A stretch of 64,000 bases of DNA from CAVZXS01 sp963779325 (GCA_963779325.1 CAVZXS010000007.1:186001-250000); one strand, 5' to 3'; shown: positions 15,858 through 24,771, counted from the stretch's first letter. The notes: a model not told the origin generated them from the letters alone. Program-made: numbers and translations.

Positions 15858-17153
15858 ATACATGACAAATTCCTCATACACGTCCTTCCATCCTGCAAAC
15901 AAATCATCGGTGCCAAAGAAAGGATTATGCCAAATGGTAATCATTTTACCATTAACAGATTTCACACTGTTATAATAATCTTTTATTTCTATCAATGCCT
16001 GTTTCGGTGTCAATTTTTGTTCGAAAAAAGAATTGGCATCCATAAAACAAAAAGGATGAACCCGGAGTTGGGTAGTTTCTTCTTTTTCTAAATCGTACCA
16101 ATAAAACGGCGAAGCGACTGATGCCCTGAAACCGTTGATACTCCCATAGCCCATCGAGAATTCATTTTTTATTTCGTACCGAATTAATTGCCGGTAAGTT
16201 TCGGGCAAGGTAAAGCGGATAAAATGCTGACGCGAATTTTCTATCATCTGACCGGTTATTTTACCCAGTATTTTTTTTTCGCTTCCCGTTAAGACCTTCT
16301 CATCACCGCTTTGCCAGGAAGGGTGAAGGCCGATTTTATATTTGCTGCTGCATTTTTTTATCAAGTCCCTGTATTCAAAATTATACGGCGATATATTTTT
16401 ATCGTACTTACTTGTTTTTTCCGCCACGGGAAAAAAATAAAACGGTTTCAAATTGTGTTTTTCATGTAAAGCGTCCATCCAATTGTACGCATCAAACGGA
16501 TCTTTTTGTTTGCCGGACAGCACGTTGGTTCTCTTCGTCAACTTTGACCAACGCCCCGCAAACAAATCTTTTAGAAAGCCGCCTGCATTTCTAAAGAAAC
16601 CTTTATTGCTGTAACTCCAGGCTATATCAATATCGTAGGTAGGTATAAATTGGAATTCATTTTTTATAAATTGAAGCCCCGGAAATTTTAAGTGCAGTTC
16701 CTTTTTTAAATTCTCCAGCCAAACATTAATCAGCGGCAAGTGCAGAAAATTATTTTTGAAAGCAATTGAATTTTCATACGCATATCTTCCGTACATATCT
16801 TTTTGGTGCGGCAAATATTCTTCGTAGCGACTCAGTAGGTAAAAGGAAGCGGCGAAAATATCGAAAGAAAAATCACCGGCTGTTTTGTAAAATGCCTTAA
16901 TGCCGCCGGTTTCAAAACAATCAATGATTTGCGGTTTAATTTCCGTTTCAAATAAAAACGGAACGGGGTTTATCCGGAATTCGTGGTTATCAATCTTGTT
17001 GCTGCTATAGTTTATTTTGGCGCCGGCGAATTTTTTAAAATAATTTACATCGGTTGTTACCTGTATTTTATCCTGCAATAAAAGACTGCCGGTAAAATCA
17101 GCTATGTATTGTAAGCGGGTTGTATTTTTTTCTGTATAGAGCAGCATAATCAT
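15837..17153 (-). CDS. Polysaccharide deacetylase-like protein (DUF7033 type)
   Basis: The protein has about 438 residues. It resembles the Bacteroidota family with an N-terminal DUF7033-like region (about 1-160, containing FDIFAASFYLLSRYEEYLPH and DMYGRYAYENS) and a C-terminal NodB-like deacetylase fold (IPTYDIDIAWSYSNKG, KIGLHPSWQSGDEK, QHFIRFTLPETYRQLI, SVNGKMITIWHNPFFG). His and Asp residues in these motifs could bind metal, but the classic deacetylase motif set is not complete. The frame continues upstream to a TTG, but the ATGs at 17153 and 17147 are better starts. The C-terminal residues are encoded by a heptad tract. Confidence 0.78.
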   Translation of the reverse strand: MIMLLYTEKNTTRLQYIADFTGSLLLQDKIQVTTDVNYFKKFAGAKINYSSNKIDNHEFRINPVPFLFETEIKPQIIDCFETGGIKAFYKTAGDFSFDIFAASFYLLSRYEEYLPHQKDMYGRYAYENSIAFKNNFLHLPLINVWLENLKKELHLKFPGLQFIKNEFQFIPTYDIDIAWSYSNKGFFRNAGGFLKDLFAGRWSKLTKRTNVLSGKQKDPFDAYNWMDALHEKHNLKPFYFFPVAEKTSKYDKNISPYNFEYRDLIKKCSSKYKIGLHPSWQSGDEKVLTGSEKKILGKITGQMIENSRQHFIRFTLPETYRQLIRYEIKNEFSMGYGSINGFRASVASPFYWYDLEKEETTQLRVHPFCFMDANSFFEQKLTPKQALIEIKDYYNSVKSVNGKMITIWHNPFFGTDDLFAGWKDVYEEFVMYAISNTQ

Positions 17154-17258
17154 TAAACCGATGCAAAATAGCAAAGAAGAATTAGAAAAGAACAGTCGGG
17201 AGATTGTATGTCGCGTAACCGGGAATTATTAAGCGGCCCGTGCTTTTGTATTCGGCAT

Positions 17259-18194
17259 TTAATTTAAGCGCAAATCATACTTGCCTATTTTAAGGCCGTT
17301 ATGATATACCTGTACACTGTAAAGCCCTTCCGTATACTCGGCCAATTGTATGGGGAGCACAATTTTTTTCTGCTCTCCTTTTGTATACTCAAAGTTTATT
17401 TTGCGGGTGTATTTGTAAATGCCGTCTTTTTTTGATACTTGGGCTCCGCTTTGCCACTGGTCATTTTGAATAACAGTGCCGCCCGGATCGGTCAGTACTA
17501 AAAATACTTCGGCATTTTTGATCGGTGTAATATTATTTTGCAAAAGAAAGGAAACCAAAAACCGATCGGTCTTATCGGCTTTTACTGTCGGTACTTCCTT
17601 GTCAGGACTTTTCTGATTCATTGCTTTAAAAATAAGTTCTGAAGCGATAAATGTAGACCCGGTATTGACAGTTTCCTCCAGTGTGTTTTTCTCCTGTATG
17701 GTTCTCACTGTATTCTGCTGTATGCCGTTCATTTCCAGCGTAAGCTGATTAAGCATTACGGTAAGTCTTTCTTTTTCCTGTACCAATGTATAATTTTTAT
17801 TACTTACTTCGGCTACTTTCTGTTGCAGTATTTTTATTTTTTCACTTGCTTTATTCAAATCGTCTTTTGTAATACTTTCCCTGTTAAGTACTACAGCAAT
17901 TTCATTGCGCAGGTTTACTATTTCGGCAAGTTTGCCTTTAAACTCGGTGTTTAAAGAATCTTTGCCAAGAGTTACCATATCCAGTTGGGATAAAGTAGTG
18001 TTATACATTTGCTGCAATGAATCATTGATGCCCTGTTGTATGGCCAGGCTGTCTGTTATAAAAACTTCTTTTTGCCTGACACTATAGTGGCTTTTATCGT
18101 ATAAATGGTATGCCCAGGTACTTATAAGCCCTATGGAAACAAGCAGCAGCAGTAATGTTTTTGTATCCTTCATTTCAGAGGGCAAACTACTCAT
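17259..18194 (-). CDS. Membrane-anchored coiled-coil protein, paralogue 2
   Basis: The 311-residue protein has a short cytoplasmic N-terminus, one membrane helix (about 10-27, TLLLLLVSIGLISTWAYHLYD), and a long coiled coil (about 40-175) with heptads rich in Leu and Val. A C-terminal beta domain spans about 205-311 (DRFLVSFLLQNN, AEVFLVLTDPGGTV, SVQVYHNGLKIGKYDLRL). It is a tandem paralogue of the gene at 18318-19295: the same order of parts, the shared WxYxLYDK after the membrane helix, and the same VYHNGxKIG ending. Function is unknown. It should reach into the periplasm. Confidence 0.8.
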   Translation of the reverse strand: MSSLPSEMKDTKTLLLLLVSIGLISTWAYHLYDKSHYSVRQKEVFITDSLAIQQGINDSLQQMYNTTLSQLDMVTLGKDSLNTEFKGKLAEIVNLRNEIAVVLNRESITKDDLNKASEKIKILQQKVAEVSNKNYTLVQEKERLTVMLNQLTLEMNGIQQNTVRTIQEKNTLEETVNTGSTFIASELIFKAMNQKSPDKEVPTVKADKTDRFLVSFLLQNNITPIKNAEVFLVLTDPGGTVIQNDQWQSGAQVSKKDGIYKYTRKINFEYTKGEQKKIVLPIQLAEYTEGLYSVQVYHNGLKIGKYDLRLN

Positions 18195-18250
18195 TTATCG
18201 CTCATTATCATAACTTTTGGCGATTGTTGTGGAAAAACTGTGAAGTGAAA

Positions 18251-18289
18251 AAAACAGCCCCCCGATACTCAGTATCGGGGGGCTGTTTT
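18251..18289. terminator. Strong terminator between the coiled-coil paralogues
   Basis: A perfect 19-bp stem (AAAACAGCCCCCCGATACT with its complement) closes a one-base loop, or effectively a small loop after the end pairs open. The stem begins and ends in A/T runs. It lies just after the stop of the 18318-19295 gene, so the two paralogues are probably separate or attenuated transcripts. Confidence 0.92.
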
Positions 18290-18317
18290 AAGTTATATAA
18301 AAGTCCGGTGATTTGTT

Positions 18318-19295
18318 TTAACCGAATAATCCGCCTTTTTTCAGTGAACGAACACCTTGGCCGATTTTGAAACCGTTGTGATAAACATCAATGCGATAAT
18401 CGCCTCTCAGAAAATCAGCTTGTCTCATCGGAAACTCAACTTTTTTGCGTGTTCCCTGCTCGTAATTGATAGCCACTTTAGAAGTGTAAGTAATATCACC
18501 GTCGGTTCTTGTAGGTAATGTACCCGAACCCATTTCCTGTGAGCTTACCACTTTACCATCAGGCGCTGTTACCATAATGTACAGATCAGCAGGGCCTGAT
18601 TTTGAAATACGATTTTCAACATCGAAAGAAACTACCAGCTTATCAACTTTTTTAGCTGTTGAAGTTGTTTTTTCTTTTCCGTTTCTTCTTTCATTCACCG
18701 GGGTAATTTGAATATTAGAGGCTGCGAAAGTAGAAGCTACGTCAACTGTTTTTTCTAATTCTTGTTTTTCCGCTACACGTGTTACTATTTCCTGGTCTTT
18801 AGTTTGAATGTCCTGTGTAAGCTGTGTATTGGAAGCGCTTAGTTGCTGGTTCTCGCCTGTCAAGCGGGCATTGTCAGCTTCCAGCGATGCGATAGAGTCG
18901 TTCAACGTCGCAATCTTTCTTTTTAATTCTACCACTTCTGCGGCACTGAGCTTGCTTTTCTTCAACGCAGCGGCAATTTCATTTTTTAACTTAGTTATTT
19001 GACTGTTCTTATCAGATAACTGTCCCTGCATGTTGTTATTAGTACCCGTTAAGGTATCTAATCTTTGTAAGGCATCGGAGTACTCTAATTTTAAAGAGTC
19101 CAATGAACTGAGTGCCGCAACTTTTTCAACCTTATTTTGTTGAATTTCTTCTGTAGTCGTGTTTTTATCGTACAGAAAATAGCCCCAAGTACCTAAAAGA
19201 CCTGCTGCCAAAAGACCTATCATAAGGTTTTTAGCGTTATTCTTTTTAGGAGGTTGGCTTTGCGGAATGGCTGAAGGATAATTTGAGTCTGTCAT
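18318..19295 (-). CDS. Membrane-anchored coiled-coil protein, paralogue 1
   Basis: The 325-residue protein has a Pro/Gln/Asn-rich cytoplasmic head, a membrane helix at about 25-43 (LMIGLLAAGLLGTWGYFLYD) and a regular coiled coil at about 55-185 (IAALKKS, ELKRKIATLNDSIASLEADNARL). A C-terminal beta domain covers about 218-325 (DKLVVSFDVENR, ADLYIMVTAPDGKVV, YRIDVYHNGFKIG). It ends in a Gly/Leu/Phe tail. No family is recognised; the same two-gene tandem is expected in relatives. It is followed by a strong terminator. Confidence 0.8.
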   Translation of the reverse strand: MTDSNYPSAIPQSQPPKKNNAKNLMIGLLAAGLLGTWGYFLYDKNTTTEEIQQNKVEKVAALSSLDSLKLEYSDALQRLDTLTGTNNNMQGQLSDKNSQITKLKNEIAAALKKSKLSAAEVVELKRKIATLNDSIASLEADNARLTGENQQLSASNTQLTQDIQTKDQEIVTRVAEKQELEKTVDVASTFAASNIQITPVNERRNGKEKTTSTAKKVDKLVVSFDVENRISKSGPADLYIMVTAPDGKVVSSQEMGSGTLPTRTDGDITYTSKVAINYEQGTRKKVEFPMRQADFLRGDYRIDVYHNGFKIGQGVRSLKKGGLFG

Positions 19296-19486
19296 TTTTA
19301 AAGGTTTTATTATGCTAAAATTAATATACTATTTCGACCTGAGCGGATAAATCTTCTTTGTAGTGTGCATCTACCCGCCTTGCGATAGCTCTTTTTCCGA
19401 AAATCGTGCCAATCTATTTTCTTTTTTTTAACAAGGCTGCATTTAAACGCTGCTAATACATCTGAAAGCCTTTATCTTAGCGCATT

Positions 19487-20485
19487 ATGTCGGCCGAAAA
19501 AATAATTAAGGATTGGGAAAAAAAGTCTTTCAAACCCGTTTATTGGTTAGAAGGTGAGGAGGAGTATTTTATAGACCGGGTAGTAAACTATGCTGAAAAT
19601 CAAATTTTGAATGAAAGTGAAGCCGGTTTCAACCTGACAGTTTTTTACGGAAAGGATGCGGCTTGGGCCGATGTTATTAACGCTTGCCGCCGTTATCCCA
19701 TGTTTTCGGAGAAACAGGTGGTTATTTTAAAAGAAGCGCAGCAAATGCGGGATATAGAAAAACTGGAGCATTATATTGAAAGCCCGCAGCCGGCTACCAT
19801 TTTTGTGGTGGCATATAAAGAGAAGAAGGTTGACGGTCGTACAAAAATTGCCAAATTGCTGAAAGAAAAAGCCGTTGTATTTACTACCAAGAAAATGTAC
19901 GATAACCAATTGCCCGAATGGACAAGTGAATTGATACATGCAAAAGGATTAACCATTTCTCAAAAAGGATTGATGTTGTTGGTAGACCATATCGGCAATG
20001 ACCTGAACCGGATTGAAAATGAAATTGAAAAGATCAGCATCAACCTGGGCAAACGAAAAAATATTACGGAAGAAGATATAGAACAGTACACGGGTGTAAG
20101 TAAAGATTTTAATGTATTTGAACTGCAAGGAGCCATTGCCGCTAAGGATTTACAAAAGACAATCCGCATTATTCAATACTTTGAAGCCAACCCCAAGGCG
20201 GCTCCCATACAATTGGTACTCCCTTCCCTGTACGGTTTTTTCAGTAAAGTGTTTATGATTTTTGGTATACACAGTCAAGATGAAAAAACCATAGCTGCGG
20301 GTATCGGCGCCAATGTATTTTTTGTAAAAGATTATATAAAAGCCGCAAAACTGTATGGCTATACAGGTACGGAAACTATTTTGCTTTTATTGCATGAATA
20401 TAATCTGCGAAGCATAGGAGTAGGTGATACGGGAACACCTGATGCTTCCTTGCTGAAAGAGATGGTGGTGAAGATGATGAACTGA
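19487..20485 (+). CDS. holA: DNA polymerase III subunit delta
   Basis: The 332-residue protein matches HolA: an N-terminal RecA-like fold starting KPVYWLEGEEEYFIDRVVN (about 17-35), FSEKQVVILKEAQQM, a middle lid region with NRIENEIEKISI (about 180), and the C-terminal collar domain (PIQLVLPSLYGFFSKVFMI). Delta opens the beta clamp within the clamp loader. A degenerate -7 box (TATCTTAG) lies about 15 bp before the ATG. Its stop codon is the first base of a heptad tract that fills the gap to ribF. Confidence 0.93.
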   Translation: MSAEKIIKDWEKKSFKPVYWLEGEEEYFIDRVVNYAENQILNESEAGFNLTVFYGKDAAWADVINACRRYPMFSEKQVVILKEAQQMRDIEKLEHYIESPQPATIFVVAYKEKKVDGRTKIAKLLKEKAVVFTTKKMYDNQLPEWTSELIHAKGLTISQKGLMLLVDHIGNDLNRIENEIEKISINLGKRKNITEEDIEQYTGVSKDFNVFELQGAIAAKDLQKTIRIIQYFEANPKAAPIQLVLPSLYGFFSKVFMIFGIHSQDEKTIAAGIGANVFFVKDYIKAAKLYGYTGTETILLLLHEYNLRSIGVGDTGTPDASLLKEMVVKMMN

Positions 20486-20582
20486 AAAGTTAAAACCCAA
20501 AATACAAAAGCCAATGCCCAAAAGTTAAAAGTCAAAAAAGTATATACTCTATAAACTCTTTATACTTTATACTCAAAACTTA
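20485..20582. repeat. 14 phased heptamers filling the holA-ribF gap
   Basis: Fourteen 7-mers in perfect register run from the last base of the holA stop codon to the ribF stop codon, for example AAAACCC, AAAATAC, AAAAGCC, AATGCCC, TATATAC, ATACTCA. The convergent gene pair has no hairpin terminator here; the tract is the entire spacer. Confidence 0.85.
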
Positions 20583-21569
20583 CAACACCTTCAAACTTTC
20601 CACCTTATCGTTATCTATTTGCTTTACCAGTTCTTCCAGCGAGTTGAATTTTACTTCGGAACGTAAATATTTTTTTACAATAACCCTGATGCTTTGCCCG
20701 TAAATTTCTTGTGCGAAATCAAAGATATTTACTTCAATTACTCTTTCCTTTCCATCAACCGTGGGTCGAAAACCGATGCTCATCATGCCTTTTAATAGTG
20801 AGTGGTGAGTGGTGAGTGGTGAAATACTTGTATGAGAAGATGCTGTATTGACTATTGACAATTCACTATTCACCAACTGAACATACACAGCATAGATACC
20901 ATTGCCGGGTGTTATTTTTTCGGGATCATTACATTTCAGGTTGGCGGTAGGATAACCCAATTCTCTTCCCAGTTTATTACCATGTACTACTTCGCCTTCA
21001 AAAAAGAAATCGTATCCTAATAATTTATTCGCCATTTCAATTTCATTGTGCAAAATGGCTTCTCTTATTTTAGAGGAACTGATGGACACTTCATTTAATA
21101 TATGTTTCGAAATTTCTTTGAGGGTATACTTAAATTCGGCTGCTTTTTGTTCAAGCAATAAATAATCGCCTTTTCGTTCTTTGCCAAAGCGGTGGTCGTA
21201 GCCGATGATGATGGTATGCGGGTGAAATTTGGCTACCAGGAAATTTTTAATATAATCTTCGGCATCCTGCTCGGCAAATAAATCGGTAAAAGGAACTATA
21301 ACCAAATGATCAATCCCAATTTGCTTCAGCAATTCTATTCTTTCCGTCATGGTAGTAATAAGCCGTACGCCCAATATTTGAGAGGAAACTATTTTTCGGG
21401 GATGCGGATGAAAGGTGATGATAACGGTTTCGCCGTTAATTTTTTCAGCCTCTTGTTTCAGATTCTCAATTATCAGGCGGTGGCCCAGGTGTAAACCGTC
21501 AAACGTACCGATGGTGATGACTGCATTTTTAAAAACGGGTAAGTTGTCAATACTGTAATGTACTTTCAT
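20580..21569 (-). CDS. ribF: Bifunctional riboflavin kinase / FAD synthetase with repeat-encoded insert
   Basis: The 329-residue protein has an N-terminal FAD synthetase domain (ITIGTFDGLHLGHRLII at 17-33, with the HxGH-type nucleotide site; FHPHPRKIV; IIGYDHRFGKERKG) and a C-terminal riboflavin kinase domain (GEVVHGNKLGRELGYPTANL, GNGIYAVYVQL, GFRPTVDGKERVIEVNIFDF). It makes FMN and then FAD from riboflavin. About 28 extra residues interrupt the kinase domain between YAVYVQL and KGMMSIGF (about 231-258). They are encoded by phased heptamers at 20798-20881 and stay in frame. The insert holds the peptide LTTHHSLL, also found in PurM here. Confidence 0.94.
   Translation of the reverse strand: MKVHYSIDNLPVFKNAVITIGTFDGLHLGHRLIIENLKQEAEKINGETVIITFHPHPRKIVSSQILGVRLITTMTERIELLKQIGIDHLVIVPFTDLFAEQDAEDYIKNFLVAKFHPHTIIIGYDHRFGKERKGDYLLLEQKAAEFKYTLKEISKHILNEVSISSSKIREAILHNEIEMANKLLGYDFFFEGEVVHGNKLGRELGYPTANLKCNDPEKITPGNGIYAVYVQLVNSELSIVNTASSHTSISPLTTHHSLLKGMMSIGFRPTVDGKERVIEVNIFDFAQEIYGQSIRVIVKKYLRSEVKFNSLEELVKQIDNDKVESLKVL
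20798..20881. repeat. In-frame heptad insert inside ribF
   Basis: About 12 heptamers (84 bp, a multiple of 21 so the frame is kept) in register. On the coding strand these include ATAGTGA, ATTGTCA, ATAGTCA and three copies of ACCACTC. They sit at a loop of the riboflavin kinase domain. Related ACTCACC units occur in purM. Confidence 0.85.
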
Positions 21570-21620
21570 AAAGAGCTGTAAAGCTACGCATCAAAGCGCA
21601 GAAGTGGAAATGCGGGGTCC

Positions 21621-21916
21621 AATGTCATTAAGTTAAGCTCCGCAGGAACTCCGTGTTTATAGTTAAACATTATCTTTTAGTTGTATCCGGCTCCATGGGA
21701 GCCTTGTAAACTTTTTTCGTTGGCAAATACACTTGCTCAGCTATATTTACAATTTGTTTTTGCACTGCCTTATGAGGAAATTTTTCTTTTTAAATGGATT
21801 GATTGCAGATGATAAATTTCACGCGGCTCCGCAGGAGCCGTAATGCTCCACAGACGATCCGTCATACTATAAACACGATGCCCCGATGGGGCCAAATCGC
21901 TTAACTTAATGACATT
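21621..21916. mobile_element. Hairpin-rich element A4
   Basis: A 296-bp element with the best-preserved family ends: AATGTCATTAAGTTAAG on the left and its complement ending GACATT on the right. Four hairpins are visible: GCTCCGCAGGAAC, GGCTCCATGGGAGCC, CGGCTCCGCAGGAGCCG and the segment TAAACACGATGCCCCGATGG. It lies between ribF and purM, which diverge from it. No gene is credible inside it. Confidence 0.78.
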
Positions 21917-21996
21917 GTGCAGCGGCCCTAATCGGCCGGCGTTGTATGCCGAAGATGCCTGATTACTGCAACTCATTAGTTTACCCGATAATCAAT

Positions 21997-22004
21997 TACA
22001 TTTG
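21997..22004 (+). promoter_or_regulatory. -7 box of purM (TACATTTG)
   Basis: TACATTTG fits the Bacteroidota TAnnTTTG consensus and lies 38 bp before the purM ATG. The -33 region has only a weak match (TTTA). Confidence 0.55.
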
Positions 22005-22042
22005 CGGCGATAAAAAAATTCTTCAATTACCAATTCACGCAA

Positions 22043-23245
22043 ATGTCTTTGTATTCCAAACGCGGTGTTTCTGCACAAAAAGAAGAAGTACATGCTGCTA
22101 CCAAAAATCTTGATAAAGGACTTTTTCCCAAAGCATTTTGCAAAATATACAAAGACGCTTTATGCGGCGATGAAGATTGGGTAAATGTAATGCATGCAGA
22201 CGGGGCGGGTACCAAAAGTATATTGGCTTATTTGTACTGGAAAGAAACCGGCGATTTATCTGTTTGGAAAGGTATAGCGCAGGATGCAATCGTAATGAAC
22301 CTGGATGATTTGCTTTGTGTCGGTATTTATGATAATATTCTTTTTTCTTCTACCATCGACCGAAATAAAAATGTAATACCCGCCGAAGTACTGGAAGTAA
22401 TAATAAACAGTACACAGGATTTTTTTAATGAAATGAAAAAGTTTGGTGTGAACATTACTTTCATGGGCGGCGAAACCGCCGATGTTGGTGATGTGGTACG
22501 AACCATTGCCGTAAACGGAACCATGACGGCCCGTATACCCAAGAGCAAACTAATAAGCAATGAAAAAATAAAAGCCGGTGATATAATAATAGGTTTAGCG
22601 AGTTACGGTAAGGCCAACTACGAAACGGAATACAACAGCGGTATCGGGAGCAATGGACTGACCAGTGCAAGGCACGATGTGCTGAATAAATTTTATGGAG
22701 AAAACTTTAAAGAGAGTTATGATAACTCATTGGATAAGGATGTAGTGTATATCGGTAAATATAAAATGAGTGATAACCTTGAAGGGGTAACTGATAACAA
22801 ACCTTCATCACTCACCACTCACCACTCACTACTCACTATTGGTCAGCTTATTTTATCTCCTACACGAACCTACGCCCCGGTGATAAAAGAGTTGCTCGAA
22901 AATCATTTTAACGATATACACGGTTTGATCCACTGCAGCGGCGGCGGGCAAACCAAGTGTATGAAGTATTTACCCGATAATGTACGTATTGTAAAAGATA
23001 ATTTATTTGCGCCTCCCCCCATTTTTAAAATAATACAAGAGGCGAGTAAGTCCGACGATAAAGAAATGTACAGCGTGTTTAATATGGGTTGCCGGTTAGA
23101 AATTTATACAACAGCAGATGCAGCCGCCTCCATTATTTCAGTAGCGCAAAGTTTTGGTATTGATGCGCAAATAATAGGAAGGGTAGAAGTGGCTGATAAG
23201 CAGGAGTTGGTTATTACTACTGCAAATGGAGTGATACGGTTTTAA
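22043..23245 (+). CDS. purM: Phosphoribosylformylglycinamidine cyclo-ligase with repeat-encoded insert
   Basis: The 400-residue protein is PurM (AIR synthetase), the fifth step of purine synthesis. Motifs are SLYSKRGVSAQKEEVHAATK, HADGAGTKSILAYLYW, DAIVMNLDDLLCVG, FMGGETADVGDVVRTI and, in the C half, LIHCSGGGQTKCMKYL and FNMGCRLEIY. About 25 residues near 243-267 (NLEGVTDNKPSSLTTHHSLL) do not fit the family and are encoded by phased heptamers at 22768-22837. The frame is kept and the motifs on both sides are intact, so the enzyme is probably functional. The stop lies 5 bp from that of the converging amidohydrolase gene. Confidence 0.93.
   Translation: MSLYSKRGVSAQKEEVHAATKNLDKGLFPKAFCKIYKDALCGDEDWVNVMHADGAGTKSILAYLYWKETGDLSVWKGIAQDAIVMNLDDLLCVGIYDNILFSSTIDRNKNVIPAEVLEVIINSTQDFFNEMKKFGVNITFMGGETADVGDVVRTIAVNGTMTARIPKSKLISNEKIKAGDIIIGLASYGKANYETEYNSGIGSNGLTSARHDVLNKFYGENFKESYDNSLDKDVVYIGKYKMSDNLEGVTDNKPSSLTTHHSLLTIGQLILSPTRTYAPVIKELLENHFNDIHGLIHCSGGGQTKCMKYLPDNVRIVKDNLFAPPPIFKIIQEASKSDDKEMYSVFNMGCRLEIYTTADAAASIISVAQSFGIDAQIIGRVEVADKQELVITTANGVIRF
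22768..22837. repeat. In-frame heptad insert inside purM
   Basis: Ten heptamers in register, including AACCTTG, AAGGGGT, AACTGAT, then ACTCACC twice and ACTCACT twice. The last four encode most of the peptide LTTHHSLL, identical to one in RibF. The insert sits just before the second nucleotide-binding half of PurM. Confidence 0.85.
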
Positions 23246-23250
23246 TTTAA

Positions 23251-24612
23251 TTAAAACCCTTTCTTCTTCGTTCCCTTCGCTGCTTCTGCATTTTTTGCAT
23301 TCGGATAATCAAATACCAAATTGCAAAATGCTTTTACTCCTACATCCAATTGCGAGTCATCAATAACAAAATCGGGTGTGTGATGGCCTGTTGGTGTACC
23401 GCCTTTCGGCATACCACCCAAATTAAAAAAGAAGGAAGGCGCCTTGGTACCAAAGAAAGAAAAGTCTTCGGCGCCTGTCGTCCATGTACCTTCCTGTACA
23501 TTACCATCGCCCGCTGCTTTTTGTAAAGAAGGTAACATACTGCTTACCAACTCAGGTGTATTATAAGTAACCAACGTTTTATTATCAATCGTTACTTCGG
23601 CTGTAGCGCCGCTTGCTTCAGCAATTTTCATAGCCGTCAGCCGAATACGTTCATGCACATCTTTTTGCATTTTACTGTCCAATGTTCTTATAGTACCGCT
23701 GAATGTTACTTCTTCGGGAATAATGTTTTCACGAACACCGCCGTTAAATTTCCCTACTGTAATAACCACGGGGGCCTTGGTTAAATCTTCCTGGCGACTT
23801 ACAATGGTTTGCAAACCGGTAATGATTTGTGTAGAAACAGAAATGGGATCGATACCAACCCAGGGTGCTGAGCCGTGAGCTCCTTTACCTTTTACTCTTA
23901 TGCTGAACCAATCGCTGCTGGCCATAAACGAACCGCTTTTGTATCTTAGTTTCCCTGCTTCTAATGACGAGCTGATATGTAAACCAAAAATGGCGTCCAC
24001 TTTAGGGTTATCCATTACGCCTTCTTTCACCATCAATGGTGCGCCGCCTTCTTCTGTACCGGGGGGGCCTTCTTCAGCAGGTTGAAAAATAAATTTCACC
24101 GTCCCCGAAATATCTTTTTTCATACCGGCCAATACTTCCGCCGTGCCCATCAATATGGCAACATGTGTATCATGTCCGCAAGCATGCATTACCGGTACTG
24201 TTTGTCCAAGGTAATCAGCCGTTACGGTAGATTTATAAGGAATATCAACTCTTTCTTTAATCGGCAATGCATCAATATCGGCACGCAAAGCCACTACTGG
24301 TCCGGGCTTGCCGCCTTTTAAAATGCCTACAACACCGGTTTTGGCAACACCGGTTTGTACTTCTATTCCTAATTTTTTTAAATGAGTGGCTATCAGTTCG
24401 GCTGTTTTAAATTCACGATTGCCCAATTCAGGGTTTTGGTGAATATGTCTTCTCCATTCAATTACTTTGGGTAAAACCGTTTTTGCTTTTTGTTCAATTT
24501 GCTGCTGTACGGTTTGGGCGTTAGTATTTACAAAAGAAAAACAAGCTGCCGTTATTGCGAAGTATCTAACAATTCTTTTGGCGTAAACGGGATGGTGAAA
24601 ATTTTTGCTCAT
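23251..24612 (-). CDS. M20D-family amidohydrolase, exported
   Basis: The 453-residue protein has a signal peptide (about 1-32, ending NTNAQ). An M20D metallopeptidase follows with metal ligands in VMHACGHDTHVAIL (about 135-148) and FQPAEEGPPGTEEGG, His in GLHISSSLEAG and the C-terminal GHHTPDFVIDD. The dimerisation domain is inserted at about 220-330 (KGKGAHGSAPWVGIDPI). Relatives hydrolyse N-acyl or hippuryl amino acids and indole-acetyl conjugates; the substrate here is unknown. The basic C-terminus (KGTKKKGF) is unusual. It should act in the periplasm. Confidence 0.92.
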   Translation of the reverse strand: MSKNFHHPVYAKRIVRYFAITAACFSFVNTNAQTVQQQIEQKAKTVLPKVIEWRRHIHQNPELGNREFKTAELIATHLKKLGIEVQTGVAKTGVVGILKGGKPGPVVALRADIDALPIKERVDIPYKSTVTADYLGQTVPVMHACGHDTHVAILMGTAEVLAGMKKDISGTVKFIFQPAEEGPPGTEEGGAPLMVKEGVMDNPKVDAIFGLHISSSLEAGKLRYKSGSFMASSDWFSIRVKGKGAHGSAPWVGIDPISVSTQIITGLQTIVSRQEDLTKAPVVITVGKFNGGVRENIIPEEVTFSGTIRTLDSKMQKDVHERIRLTAMKIAEASGATAEVTIDNKTLVTYNTPELVSSMLPSLQKAAGDGNVQEGTWTTGAEDFSFFGTKAPSFFFNLGGMPKGGTPTGHHTPDFVIDDSQLDVGVKAFCNLVFDYPNAKNAEAAKGTKKKGF

Positions 24613-24721
24613 AATATAAGTTGAATTAGTTCGGTTAAAATTGACCGGTCAATTTTATGTAACCGGCTTGCTTCTACTATTTGCTGAAAGTACTTTATTT
24701 TTTCAAATTTATTGTAATAAA

Positions 24722-24739
24722 ATAATTTGGGATGCACCC
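24722..24739. repeat. Solo end of MITE family 1
   Basis: ATAATTTGGGATGCACCC matches the right end of the MITE at 867-1032 in 17 of 18 bases. No partner inverted repeat is visible within 120 bp, so this looks like a remnant end rather than an intact element. Confidence 0.4.
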
Positions 24740-24771
24740 TAATTTTAAACAGGTTCGCAGGCTGCTAATGC

